Assembly (NCBI RefSeq): GCF_002699855.1
Contig: NZ_LKBW01000057.1
Coordinates: 1 to 64,000, forward strand
DNA length: 64,000 bases
Reading direction: 5' to 3'
Origin: Pseudomonas amygdali
GTDB taxonomy: Bacteria; Pseudomonadota; Gammaproteobacteria; Pseudomonadales; Pseudomonadaceae
A program made the position numbers and the translations under genes. Positions 55,827-64,000 of the stretch are shown one piece after another. The notes beneath the pieces were generated by a model. It saw nothing but the letters and a program-made list of their open reading frames with translations. It ran no database searches and was not told where the DNA came from. The first letter of the stretch is position 1; each line of letters starts with the position of its first letter.

Positions 55827-56993
55827 GTGCACAGGCCCCTTTTGATCAAATCCCGACTCGCCAGTCTGCTCTCGCTATTGACCCTGCAAGCCTGCACCTC
55901 AATGGCGGAAAGCGAAGCACCGACGCAGCGTTTTGAAGACTACCGTCAACAAACCATTGAACTGATCCGCAAGCAACGCAACTTCCAGACCGCCGACCAT
56001 GAGGCCGAACTGGGCTGGAACGCGCCGCGCCAATGGACCCCGACTGGAACGCCTAAAGGCTGCGTTCTGCTGGTGCACGGGCTGGGTGACTCAGCGTGGT
56101 CATTCAATGACGTGGCACAGAAACTCGCCGATCAGGGCTATCTGGTCAGGACTGTGCTGCTGCCGGGGCATGGCACTAGGCCCGAAGACATGCTCGAAGT
56201 GCGTCTGGAGCAGTGGCAGCAGGTGGTGCGAGAGCAGACGCAACAGCTAAGCCGCGAGGTGCCGAAAGTCTATCTGGGGGGCTTTTCAACCGGGGCCAAT
56301 CTGGTGCTCGATTACGCCTATGACCACGAAGAAATTGCCGGGCTGGTGTTGTTCTCGCCGGCATTTCGTTCCAACAGCGGCTATGCCTGGCTGACCCCGT
56401 GGATCGGCTGGGCCAGGCCGTGGCTTGCCGCCCCCAACGACGGCCTGCGCCCGATGCAGACGCCGGTTCGTTACATGAACATGCCCACCAACGGTTTCGC
56501 CCAGTTCTATCGCAGCAGCGCGCTGGTTCAGGACCGCCTGCATCAACGTCGCTATGACAAGCCGGTGTTCATCGCCATCGCCGAGCACGACTCGGTACTC
56601 GACACTGATTACGTGCTGGACAATTTCAGCCAGCGCTTCAGTAACCCCGCCAGTCGCCTGATCTGGTACGGCGACCTGCCCGCCCGCGCTGCCAATACGC
56701 CGCGCGTCGAGGTGCGCAAGGACTACCTGCCGGAATACCGCATCAGCCGCTTTTCCCACATGGGCCTGCTTTTTTCAGCGGATAACCCGCTTTATGGCGT
56801 ATCCGGTAGCCAGCGCATCTGCTGGAACGGCCAGAGCACACCGGACACCGCGAAATGCATGGCGGGCGAGCCGGTGTGGTATTCGGACTGGGGCTATACC
56901 GAACCGGGCAAGATCCACGCACGCCTGACCTTCAACCCGTATTTCGAGTGGCAAACCCAAGTGATGCTCGGCGTGCTGAATGCAACACAGTAA
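55827..56993 (+). CDS. Lipoprotein alpha/beta hydrolase (esterase/lipase-like)
   Basis: Protein of 388 residues with a lipobox LTLQAC (Cys23) after a hydrophobic helix, so it should be lipid-anchored in the envelope. The hydrolase fold has VLLVHGLGDSAWSF (oxyanion region), nucleophile elbow LGGFSTGAN with Ser154, and PGHGTRPEDM. The sequence fits monoacylglycerol-lipase/S33-type esterases. Start GTG 55827 chosen because it places the lipobox correctly; no strong ribosome site is seen. Substrate unknown. Confidence 0.82.
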   Translation: MHRPLLIKSRLASLLSLLTLQACTSMAESEAPTQRFEDYRQQTIELIRKQRNFQTADHEAELGWNAPRQWTPTGTPKGCVLLVHGLGDSAWSFNDVAQKLADQGYLVRTVLLPGHGTRPEDMLEVRLEQWQQVVREQTQQLSREVPKVYLGGFSTGANLVLDYAYDHEEIAGLVLFSPAFRSNSGYAWLTPWIGWARPWLAAPNDGLRPMQTPVRYMNMPTNGFAQFYRSSALVQDRLHQRRYDKPVFIAIAEHDSVLDTDYVLDNFSQRFSNPASRLIWYGDLPARAANTPRVEVRKDYLPEYRISRFSHMGLLFSADNPLYGVSGSQRICWNGQSTPDTAKCMAGEPVWYSDWGYTEPGKIHARLTFNPYFEWQTQVMLGVLNATQ

Positions 56994-57006
56994 AACTCAA
57001 AGGCTC

Positions 57007-57720
57007 TTACTCCAGCGGCACCAGTCGCTCACGGCTGTTGCTCAGGTGCGTCCACATCGCCGCACGCGCTGCATCCGGGTCCTTGCGGCGAATAGCGCTG
57101 AGCAGTGCTTCGTGTTCAAGGTTGGCCAGATAGCCTTGATGCGCGAGGTTATTGCCCGCCCGCTCGCTTGACGCAATGCGGCTACGCGGAATGATCGCGC
57201 TGCCCAGGTGCTGCATGATTTCCATGAAATACGGGTTACCGGTGGCTTCGGCGATGAGCATGTGAAAGCGTTTGTCGGCCTCCACACAACTGTCGTCATT
57301 GGCCAGCAGGTCCTGATAATCATCCAGTGCCTGACGCATGGCCGCCAGTTGCTCATCGGTGCGGCGCACAGCCGCCAGCGCGACGGCCTGGGTTTCCATG
57401 CCAATACGCAGTTCGATGATATCGCGCACCCGTGAAACGGTTTCAACCTTCAGACGCAGGCCGGTCTGGTCACTGCGCTCCAGCACAAACGTACCGATAC
57501 CGTGGTGGGTCACCACCAGCCCTGACGCCTGCAACTTGGAAATGGCCTCGCGCACGACAGTGCGACTGACGCCGTGCTCACGAACGATCTGGTTTTCGGA
57601 AGGCAGCTTCTGACCGGGTGCGATTTTGCCCAGCAAAATACGCTGGCTCAGTTCGGTGACCAGATCGGTGGCCAGGCTGTGCTGACGACGTTTGGGCGCT
57701 GCGCTGACAGGCTCTTGCAT
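57007..57720 (-). CDS. FadR/FCD-family GntR regulator C
   Basis: Regulator of 237 residues: winged helix (GQKLPSENQIVREHGVSRTVVREAISKLQASGLV) and FCD domain (ADKRFHMLIAEATGNPYF; EHEALLSAI). It resembles regulators A and B at 28-29.7 kb. ATG 57720 has AGGA 11 bases upstream; ATG 57768 and ATG 57813 are in frame. It is divergent from the glucarate transporter gene, with an inverted repeat CTTGTAtTACAAG at 57834-57846, so it probably controls gudP-gudD and itself. Confidence 0.88.
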   Translation of the reverse strand: MQEPVSAAPKRRQHSLATDLVTELSQRILLGKIAPGQKLPSENQIVREHGVSRTVVREAISKLQASGLVVTHHGIGTFVLERSDQTGLRLKVETVSRVRDIIELRIGMETQAVALAAVRRTDEQLAAMRQALDDYQDLLANDDSCVEADKRFHMLIAEATGNPYFMEIMQHLGSAIIPRSRIASSERAGNNLAHQGYLANLEHEALLSAIRRKDPDAARAAMWTHLSNSRERLVPLE

Positions 57721-58168
57721 GGCGAATGAATCCTGACTTGTCTGGTCGGGCTGCCGTATCACGTTCATGACAGCGCGAATGTGAGGTTGAGTGCGCAAAA
57801 AGGCCGGTGGCATCGGCCTGCGCAGTTGTCTTACTTGTATTACAAGCTATCTGTCGCTGTCAAAGCTCTTGATTTACCTCGAAGCGTTTTTTTCAACAGC
57901 ACAGCTTGAAAGAAACGGCCCGTGAATAGGTCATACCCGGCTCATAAAAAAGGCCGATACCCAGCAATCAATGGGTAAAAATATTAAATTAACATCATCA
58001 TACTGACGCGCCCTGCGCATGTACCTGCATCCAGAAAAACTTTCCCAATCGTCCAAATCATCAGCATCAGGGGATTGCACAAGCCTTTTTTACTTGTATG
58101 ATGACCGACAATGCGAAGGACACACTTCGCACATACCCGCATAAAAACAACGAGTGGGAGATTCAACT
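57721..58168. promoter_or_regulatory. Divergent control region, GntR / glucarate transporter
   Basis: About 450 bases without a supported gene. CTTGTAtTACAAG at 57834-57846 is a perfect 6-bp inverted repeat. TACTTGTATGATGAC at 58091-58105 repeats the half-site before the transporter, and its core TTGTATGATGAC differs in one base from TTGTATGACGAC at 20396-20407. A GntR-family operator pair is likely. Confidence 0.55.
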
Positions 58169-59515
58169 GTGAGCACATCCAATTCCAGGATGGCCGACGG
58201 CACTGATTCGGTTCTGAGTTCAGCCGTATCGAAGGTCAAACGTCACGTCCTGCCGCTTTTCGTCATCATGTTTATCGTCAACTACATCGACCGGGTGAAC
58301 ATCGGCTTTGTGCGTTCGCACATGGAGCATGACCTGGGTATCGGTGCTGCTGCCTATGGCCTGGGTGCCGGACTGTTCTTCATCGGTTATGCCCTCTTCG
58401 AAGTCCCTTCCAACATCCTGCTGCAGAAAGTCGGCGCACGTATCTGGTTGACGCGGATCATGCTCACTTGGGGCATCGTTGCTGCCTGCATGGCCTTCAT
58501 CCAGAACGAAACCCACTTCTACATCCTGCGTTTTCTGCTGGGTGTGGCCGAGGCAGGCTTCTTTCCAGGCGTGATCTACTACTTCACCCGCTGGTTGCCC
58601 GGGGTTGAGCGCGGCAAGGCAATTGCCATTTTCCTCAGCGGCTCGGCCATCGCTTCGCTGATTTCGGGACCGTTATCAGGCCTGCTGTTGCAGATCACCG
58701 GTTTCGGAATGAAAGGCTGGCAGTGGATGTATTTCATCGAAGGCATGTTCTCGGTGGGCCTGTGCTTCTTCGTCTGGTTCTGGCTGGACTCCAAACCGCA
58801 CGACGCCAAATGGCTGACCCGCGAAGAACAGGACGCGCTGGTCAGCGCCATCGATGCCGAACAGGCTGCCCGCGAAGCGGCGACGCCAGTCAAAGCCTCC
58901 ATCGGCAAGTTGCTCAAGGACAGCCAGATCATTCTGTTCTGCCTGATCTACTTCTTCATTCAGTTGACCATCTACGCAGCGACCTTCTGGCTACCGAGCA
59001 TCATCCGCAAAATGGGCAGCCTGACTGACTTTGAAGTCGGCATGTTCAACTCCATTCCATGGCTGCTGTCGATCATCGGCATGTACGCTTTCGCCACGCT
59101 GTCCACCAAGTGGAAACGTCAGCAGGCGTGGGTAGCCATTGCGCTGCTGATTGCCGCTGCCGGGATGTTCATGTCCACCACTGGCAGCCCGATCTTCGCC
59201 TTCGTTGCCATCTGCTTTGCAGCACTGGGTTTCAAGTCGGCTTCGTCGCTGTTCTGGCCCATCCCGCAAGCGTATCTGGATGCACGTATCGCCGCAGCGG
59301 TCATTGCGCTGATCAACTCGGTGGGCAACCTGGGTGGCTTCGTGGCGCCGACCACTTTCGGCTTGCTGGAAGAGCACACCGGCTCGATCCAGGGCGGGCT
59401 GTATGGCCTGACGGTCACATCGATCATTGCCGCGATCATCGTCTTCGCTGCGCGCAATACGCCCAAGCCAGGCGCGACTCCGGTAGCCGCCATCCATACC
59501 CCGGCCACGCATTGA
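58169..59515 (+). CDS. gudP: MFS transporter, glucarate/galactarate (GudP) type
   Basis: Permease of 448 residues with 12 helices, anion:cation symporter family. Typical stretches: [59 protein letters not shown]. Start GTG 58169 is selected by GGGAG 8 bases upstream; GTG 58154 is also in frame. It is followed 52 bases later by glucarate dehydratase, which supports D-glucarate or D-galactarate as substrate, though family members also carry other organic acids. Confidence 0.85.
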   Translation: MSTSNSRMADGTDSVLSSAVSKVKRHVLPLFVIMFIVNYIDRVNIGFVRSHMEHDLGIGAAAYGLGAGLFFIGYALFEVPSNILLQKVGARIWLTRIMLTWGIVAACMAFIQNETHFYILRFLLGVAEAGFFPGVIYYFTRWLPGVERGKAIAIFLSGSAIASLISGPLSGLLLQITGFGMKGWQWMYFIEGMFSVGLCFFVWFWLDSKPHDAKWLTREEQDALVSAIDAEQAAREAATPVKASIGKLLKDSQIILFCLIYFFIQLTIYAATFWLPSIIRKMGSLTDFEVGMFNSIPWLLSIIGMYAFATLSTKWKRQQAWVAIALLIAAAGMFMSTTGSPIFAFVAICFAALGFKSASSLFWPIPQAYLDARIAAAVIALINSVGNLGGFVAPTTFGLLEEHTGSIQGGLYGLTVTSIIAAIIVFAARNTPKPGATPVAAIHTPATH

Positions 59516-59567
59516 TGCAGGTTCGAAGCGACGCCATTACAGGCCATATTTTTTTACGGGATCAGCT

Positions 59568-60920
59568 ATGAACATTCAACAAGCCAACATCACCAGCAAG
59601 GCCCCTGTCATTACCGAGATGCAGGTAGTGCCAGTGGCTGGCCATGACGACATGCTGCTCAACCTCAGCGGCGCGCATGGCCCTTACTTCACCCGCAATA
59701 TCGTGATACTCAAGGACAATGCCGGGCATATTGGCGTCGGCGAAGTGCCGGGTGGCGAGTTGATCCGCCAGACGCTGGAAGACGCACGCTCGCTGGTGGT
59801 CGGCAGCAGCATCGGCACTTACCAGAAGATCCTCAATGAGGCACGCAAAGCCTTCGCCGATCGCGATTCGGGCGGCCGCGGCCTGCAGACCTTCGACCTG
59901 CGCATTGCCATTCACGCTGTCACCGCGCTGGAAGCCGCCCTGCTCGACCTGCTTGGTCAGCACCTGGACGTACCGGTTGCTGCATTGCTGGGCGAAGGTC
60001 AGCAACGTGATCAGGTCGAGATGCTCGGCTACCTGTTTTATGTCGGCGACCAGCGCAAAACCGACCTGGCCTACCGCAGCGAGCCCGACGCCGATAATGA
60101 CTGGTTCCGCATTCGTCATGAAGAAGCGCTGACTCCGCAGGCGGTGGTCCGTCTGGCTGAAGCTGCGCACCAGCGTTACGGCTTTCAGGACTTCAAGCTC
60201 AAGGGCGGCGTACTGAGCGGTGACGCAGAGATCGAAGCTGTCACGGCGCTGGCTGAGCGTTTTCCCGATGCGCGTATTACCCTTGACCCCAACGGAGCCT
60301 GGTCGCTCAAGGAAGCCATCCGCCTGTGCCGCGATCAGCATCACGTGCTGGCGTATGCCGAAGACCCGTGCGGCGCGGAAAACGGTTATTCCGGTCGCGA
60401 AGTCATGGCCGAGTTCCGGCGCGCCACCGGGCTGAAGACTGCCACCAACATGATCGCCACCGACTGGCGGGAAATGGGCCATGCCATTCAATTGCAATCG
60501 GTGGACATTCCACTGGCTGATCCGCACTTCTGGACCATGCAGGGCTCGGTACGTGTGGCGCAGATGTGCAACGAGTGGGGTCTGACCTGGGGCTCGCATT
60601 CCAACAACCATTTCGATATTTCTCTGGCAATGTTCACCCACGTTGCCGCTGCGGCGCCGGGCAACATCACGGCGATTGATACCCACTGGATCTGGCAGGA
60701 CGGCCAGCGCCTGACCAAGGCCCCGTTGCAGATTATCGGCGGCAAGGTCGACGTGCCCAAGCAGGCGGGGCTGGGCGTCGAGCTGGACATGGACCAGCTG
60801 GCCAAGGCTCACGAACTCTACAAAGGCATGGGCCTGGGCGCACGCAATGACGCAGTGGCCATGCAGTTTCTGATCCCGGACTGGAAATTCAACAACAAGC
60901 AGCCTTGCCTGATGCGTTGA
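59568..60920 (+). CDS. gudD: Glucarate dehydratase
   Basis: Enolase-superfamily enzyme of 450 residues. The Lys pair of FKLKGG (210, 212), Asp240 (LDPNGAW), Glu265 (AYAEDPCG), the [11 protein letters not shown] segment and His344 of [10 protein letters not shown] match glucarate dehydratase positions. It dehydrates D-glucarate to 5-keto-4-deoxyglucarate. Length and gene order with the transporter agree. A strong terminator follows. Confidence 0.93.
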   Translation: MNIQQANITSKAPVITEMQVVPVAGHDDMLLNLSGAHGPYFTRNIVILKDNAGHIGVGEVPGGELIRQTLEDARSLVVGSSIGTYQKILNEARKAFADRDSGGRGLQTFDLRIAIHAVTALEAALLDLLGQHLDVPVAALLGEGQQRDQVEMLGYLFYVGDQRKTDLAYRSEPDADNDWFRIRHEEALTPQAVVRLAEAAHQRYGFQDFKLKGGVLSGDAEIEAVTALAERFPDARITLDPNGAWSLKEAIRLCRDQHHVLAYAEDPCGAENGYSGREVMAEFRRATGLKTATNMIATDWREMGHAIQLQSVDIPLADPHFWTMQGSVRVAQMCNEWGLTWGSHSNNHFDISLAMFTHVAAAAPGNITAIDTHWIWQDGQRLTKAPLQIIGGKVDVPKQAGLGVELDMDQLAKAHELYKGMGLGARNDAVAMQFLIPDWKFNNKQPCLMR

Positions 60921-60967
60921 ACCAGCTTAAAAAACCACTCGCCGCCTGCTGACAATCTGGCTGGCAC

Positions 60968-61000
60968 ACGGCGCGCAACCCCCTTGCGCGCCGTTTTTTT
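60968..61000 (+). terminator. Rho-independent terminator after gudD
   Basis: Perfect 11-bp stem ACGGCGCGCAA / TTGCGCGCCGT with a 5-base CCCCC loop, followed by seven T (60994-61000). Confidence 0.9.
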
Positions 61001-61067
61001 CAAATCCGGCTTGGCATGCAAAATGGGCATGCTACTGTCTCGTAATCTCCTGTAACGACTAGACCGC

Positions 61068-61711
61068 ATGAGCCATCTTGCCCGCACCCGCCCTCGCCTG
61101 ACGCTCGCAGCTTTGGTTGGCCTCATGCCTGGGCCTGGCTGATCCCCCACGCAACACTCACGCAGAGCCTGCTGACCGGCTGGGACACAGGGGTATGGCT
61201 GTATCTGATCCTTATTTTCGTTCGCACACTGCGCAGCAATGCCGACGATGTCCGCCGAGTCGCGATGATGGAAGACGAAAACGCGGGCGTCATTCTGGTA
61301 ACGGTCTGCGTGGCGGCACTGGCGAGTCTGGCGGCGATCATCTTCGAAGTCGCGAGCAGCAAGGGCCTGTCCAGCGACGCCAAAATGCTCCATCACGCCT
61401 TTACCGGTCTTACCGTCATCGGTTCCTGGCTGATGATCGGGGTGATCTTCAGCCTGCATTACGCACGCATGTTCTATACCTGGAAAGGCAAGGAGCCCGC
61501 GCTGGCGTTTGTCGGCGGAGAAAAGCACCCTGACTACTGGGACTTTCTGTACTTTTCGTTCACCCTCAGCGTTGCGGTACAGACCTCCGATGTCGGCGTC
61601 GCGACCCGCGAAATGCGCAAGGTTGTGCTTGGTCAGTCGTTGATCTGCTTTGTGTTCAACACCGCGATTCTGGGATTTTCGATTAATATCGCTGCCAGCC
61701 TGTTCAATTAG
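61068..61711 (+). pseudogene. DUF1345-family membrane protein, frameshifted
   Basis: ATG 61068 starts the normal family opening [18 protein letters not shown] but meets a TGA at about 61140. The family sequence resumes in another frame ([19 protein letters not shown], then [20 protein letters not shown]) and runs to 61711 with further membrane helices ([18 protein letters not shown]). A net loss of 3n+1 bases near 61125-61140 restores the frame. A shorter product from ATG 61265 is possible but lacks the first helices. Function of the family is unknown. Confidence 0.75.
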
Positions 61712-61751
61712 TGCTCGGTTTCATACAACCCCGTCAAGAGGCCTTCAGACA

Positions 61752-62708
61752 ATGACCCCGTTGAAAATCGCAGTGCTCGATGATTGGCAAAACATAGCCA
61801 GCGATGTGGTGGACTGGTCGGTGCTCGACTCCGCGGGCGACATCAGCTTTCTGCACGACTTCCCGGCCGACACCGCAACCATGGTGCAACGGCTGCAAGG
61901 CTTCGACATCATTTGCCTGATGCGTGAACGAACCCTGTTCGATGAGGCGCTGCTCAGCCAACTGCCTGCGCTCAAATTGCTGGTCACAGGCGGCATGCGC
62001 AATGCGGCGATTGATATCCCTGCGGCCAAGCGCCATGGCATTGTGGTGTGCGGAACAGAAAGCTATAAACACGCGGCACCGGAACTGACCTGGGCGCTGA
62101 TCATGGGCATCACCCGCAATCTGGTGGCCGAGGCCAACTCTTTGCGTGCAGGCAACTGGCAGGTCGGGCTGGGCAGCGACCTGCACGGCAAGACCCTGGG
62201 CATTCTCGGGCTGGGCAGTATCGGCAAATGGATTGCCCGCTACGGTCAGGCGTTCGGCATGCAGGTCATTGCCTGGAGCCAGAATCTAACACCCGAAGCC
62301 GCTGCCGAATCGGGCGTCACGTACGTCAGCAAACAGCAACTGTTCGAACAGGCGGACGTGCTCTCGGTGCACCTGGTACTCAGCGACCGCAGCCGTGGCC
62401 TGGTGGACGCGGAGGCACTGGGCTGGATGAAACCGAGCGCCTACCTGATCAACTCGTCCCGCGGCCCAATCATCGATCAGGCTGCGCTCATCAAAGCCCT
62501 GCAACAACGCCACATCGCCGGCGCCGCGCTGGACGTGTTCGACATCGAACCGCTGCCCGCCGATCACCCGTTCCGCACGCTGGACAACGTGTTGGCAACA
62601 CCGCATATCGGATACGTCACCGAAAACAACTACCGGACCTTTTATGGGCAGATGATCGAAGACATTCAGGCCTGGCATGCGGGGTCGCCGATTCGGGTGT
62701 TTGGGTGA
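61752..62708 (+). CDS. D-2-hydroxyacid dehydrogenase (NAD-dependent)
   Basis: Enzyme of 318 residues. The NAD-binding motif is LGILGLGSIGKWIARYGQA; the catalytic Arg is in LINSSRGPIID, Glu in DVFDIEPLPADHPF and His in ATPHIGYVT. It resembles the glycerate/phosphoglycerate dehydrogenase group; substrate (such as hydroxypyruvate or a related keto acid) is unknown. ATG 61752 has GAGG 10 bases upstream. It follows the DUF1345 locus by 40 bases. Confidence 0.88.
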   Translation: MTPLKIAVLDDWQNIASDVVDWSVLDSAGDISFLHDFPADTATMVQRLQGFDIICLMRERTLFDEALLSQLPALKLLVTGGMRNAAIDIPAAKRHGIVVCGTESYKHAAPELTWALIMGITRNLVAEANSLRAGNWQVGLGSDLHGKTLGILGLGSIGKWIARYGQAFGMQVIAWSQNLTPEAAAESGVTYVSKQQLFEQADVLSVHLVLSDRSRGLVDAEALGWMKPSAYLINSSRGPIIDQAALIKALQQRHIAGAALDVFDIEPLPADHPFRTLDNVLATPHIGYVTENNYRTFYGQMIEDIQAWHAGSPIRVFG

Positions 62709-62757
62709 CGAGTCCTGCAACTTAACGACACTGCGCCTGCGCCGAGGCTCTGGCCTG

Positions 62758-63780
62758 CTACAACTGAAAATGCCTCAACCTTTCGTTCAGGCCGTTGGCA
62801 AGCTCTGCGAGTAGCTGACTTGCGCTGGTGGTCTTGTCCGCGCGAGCTGCCGACTGGGCCGCCAGGTCCCGAATGCGCACCAGGTTGTTGTCGACCTCGC
62901 GGGCGACTTGCGCTTGCTCTTCGCAGGCGCTGGCGATTACCAGGTTGCGATCATCAATGATCATCACCGAGTTGGCGATAGAGGCCAACGCTGCGTTGGC
63001 CAGTTCTGCCTGCGCTTTGGTGCGATGCGCCTGCTCGCGGCTTAGCGACAATGCCGCTACGGTGTCCTGGGTGCCTTGTTGTACGTGCACCCTGCCCTTC
63101 TTGCGCAGCACGAGCAGACGCCTTTGACTCTTCTGAAGTGGAAACAGCATTACGCGTGACTTCCTGTACCGCCTGGCTCATCTCGGTCACCGCAGCGGCA
63201 GACATCTCTATTTCGCTATTCTGTACACGCAGGTCAGCGTTGTTATCGCGCATCAATATGTTCAGTTCTTCGGTCGCCGTGAACAATTGTCCCGCCGCCT
63301 GCCCGACATGGCTCAGCGTGTTTCTGAGGTCCAGGCCAGCAGACGGCCTGCGTCCTCCTGGCCTACCGTGATCAGTGCGTGAACCTGTTCGGCATGGCGC
63401 GCGTAGTCTTTAAACGTCTTGCCCACGCCCTCAATCAACTCCCGCTCGCCCGGTGAATCGATGAAAGGCTGGTACGCATCTATGGCTTTTGCGAACACTG
63501 ATTCGCGCTGCATTAATTCATCGCGCGCCTGAACCAGTTGATCGGCACTGCGAGCGGATAACATTTTCATTACGTCGTAGCGTGTGTTTGAAAACGCCAG
63601 AGCAATGGCGTCGCCCAAGGCAATTCCGGGCAATGAGTCGTTTTCGATCTCAAGGCCTTTGGCACGAATACTGGACAACTGTGCCAGGCTGAAAATACCC
63701 AATCCCAAGACCAACAAAACCATGACAGCAAAGCATGCCAACGTTCGCGTGGCTATTTTAAAACGACGATCCAGATAGCA
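62758..63780 (-). pseudogene. Methyl-accepting chemotaxis protein, decayed
   Basis: Remnant of a four-helix-bundle chemoreceptor. Pieces in order: membrane helix and sensor (CFAVMVLLVLGLGIFSL ... EDAGRLLA, 63741 to about 63330), adaptor part (AAGQLFTATEEL, EIEMSAAAVTEMSQAVQEVT, 63286 to about 63110) and a C-terminal part (LANAALASIANSVMIIDDRN, QAQVAREVDNNLVRIRDLA, to 62758). The second membrane helix and HAMP are missing at 63330, and the conserved tip (the [16 protein letters not shown] stretch) is absent near 63130. Frames change at both points. It cannot signal. No clear start codon is seen upstream of 63741. Confidence 0.8.
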
Positions 63781-64000
63781 AACCCTTGTTGAGCGTCGAT
63801 GACCGCCACCCTCTAAGAAAAAGCTAAAAAATCAGTCATCAGGCTTTTTGTTGCCCTACACGCTCTATGTAGGAAAACCTCCTCGCCGCCAGATACAATT
63901 CAGATACACTAAAGTACAATTTCGCCAAAAAACCATCCAAAAAGAACAAAAAAAAGCGAAACACTAATAAAAGCGTCATCGAAACGTCACCAATCATCAA
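63781..64000. other. Right window edge, A+T-rich, no gene seen
   Basis: The last 220 bases are A+T-rich, with a run of A in AAAAAGAACAAAAAAAAGCG. They should contain the former promoter of the chemoreceptor remnant and perhaps that of a gene beyond the edge. I see no supported frame. Confidence 0.4.

Noticed and set aside
59562..60812. Minus-strand frame of about 415 codons opposite gudD
   Set aside because: Antisense shadow; gudD has all catalytic residues on the plus strand.

Overview
The window is chromosomal DNA of a fluorescent pseudomonad, most likely Pseudomonas syringae group. The protein sequences, moderately high G+C, short dispersed 'gctccgcgt' repeats and the plant-associated gene content all fit that; the species call is inference, since no search was run. 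About 60 gene loci are visible, and eight of them are broken (nonsense, frameshift or deletion). That is a heavy load, pointing either to recent gene decay or to assembly error.

Layout. 0.1-2 kb: an OmpR-type response regulator and a frameshifted histidine kinase. 2-6.4 kb: a SulP anion transporter, a MocR-type regulator with an in-frame TAG, a 27-residue membrane peptide, an AraC remnant and tRNA-Asn. 6.6-8.6 kb: a chemoreceptor. 8.6-15.2 kb (minus): one transcription unit with a TonB-dependent receptor, a beta-propeller phytase and its own TolQ/TolR/TonB-type energy module. 15.7-19.9 kb: a membrane GGDEF protein with a degenerate active site, an AraC regulator, and a minus-strand operon of a histidine phosphatase, a PAP2 phosphatase and an orphan response regulator. 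20.4-29.8 kb: an enolase-superfamily dehydratase, a complete Dpp/Opp-type ABC importer, a KdgM-type porin and two divergent FCD-GntR regulators. 29.8-32.9 kb: a cobalamin riboswitch and an ABC importer of the BtuFCD/iron-complex type. 33-39 kb: RlhA-type U32 protein, a GNAT, and the nirB(broken)-nirD assimilatory nitrite reductase genes behind a sigma-54 promoter and an attenuator-like leader.

39-44.7 kb: an alpha/beta hydrolase with a truncated LysR gene beside it, then pstSCAB with a candidate Pho box. 45-48 kb: two paralogous small exported proteins, a FAN1-type nuclease and a nucleoside deoxyribosyltransferase-like protein. 48-53.3 kb: a LysR/AbrB-family pair, an AGE-family isomerase and a second chemoreceptor. 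53.5-61 kb: a sugar-diacid block: glycerate kinase, a frameshifted CdaR, a lipoprotein hydrolase, an FCD-GntR, a glucarate-type MFS transporter and glucarate dehydratase. 61-64 kb: a frameshifted DUF1345 gene, a 2-hydroxyacid dehydrogenase and a chemoreceptor remnant.

Functional picture (inference): the region is organised around using plant-derived compounds: phytate, sugar diacids and uronate-like substrates, inorganic phosphate and nitrate. Matching operator-like sequences (TTGTATGAyGAC) upstream of both the 20-kb dehydratase cluster and the 58-kb glucarate operon suggest the two loci share a regulatory logic based on FCD-GntR proteins.
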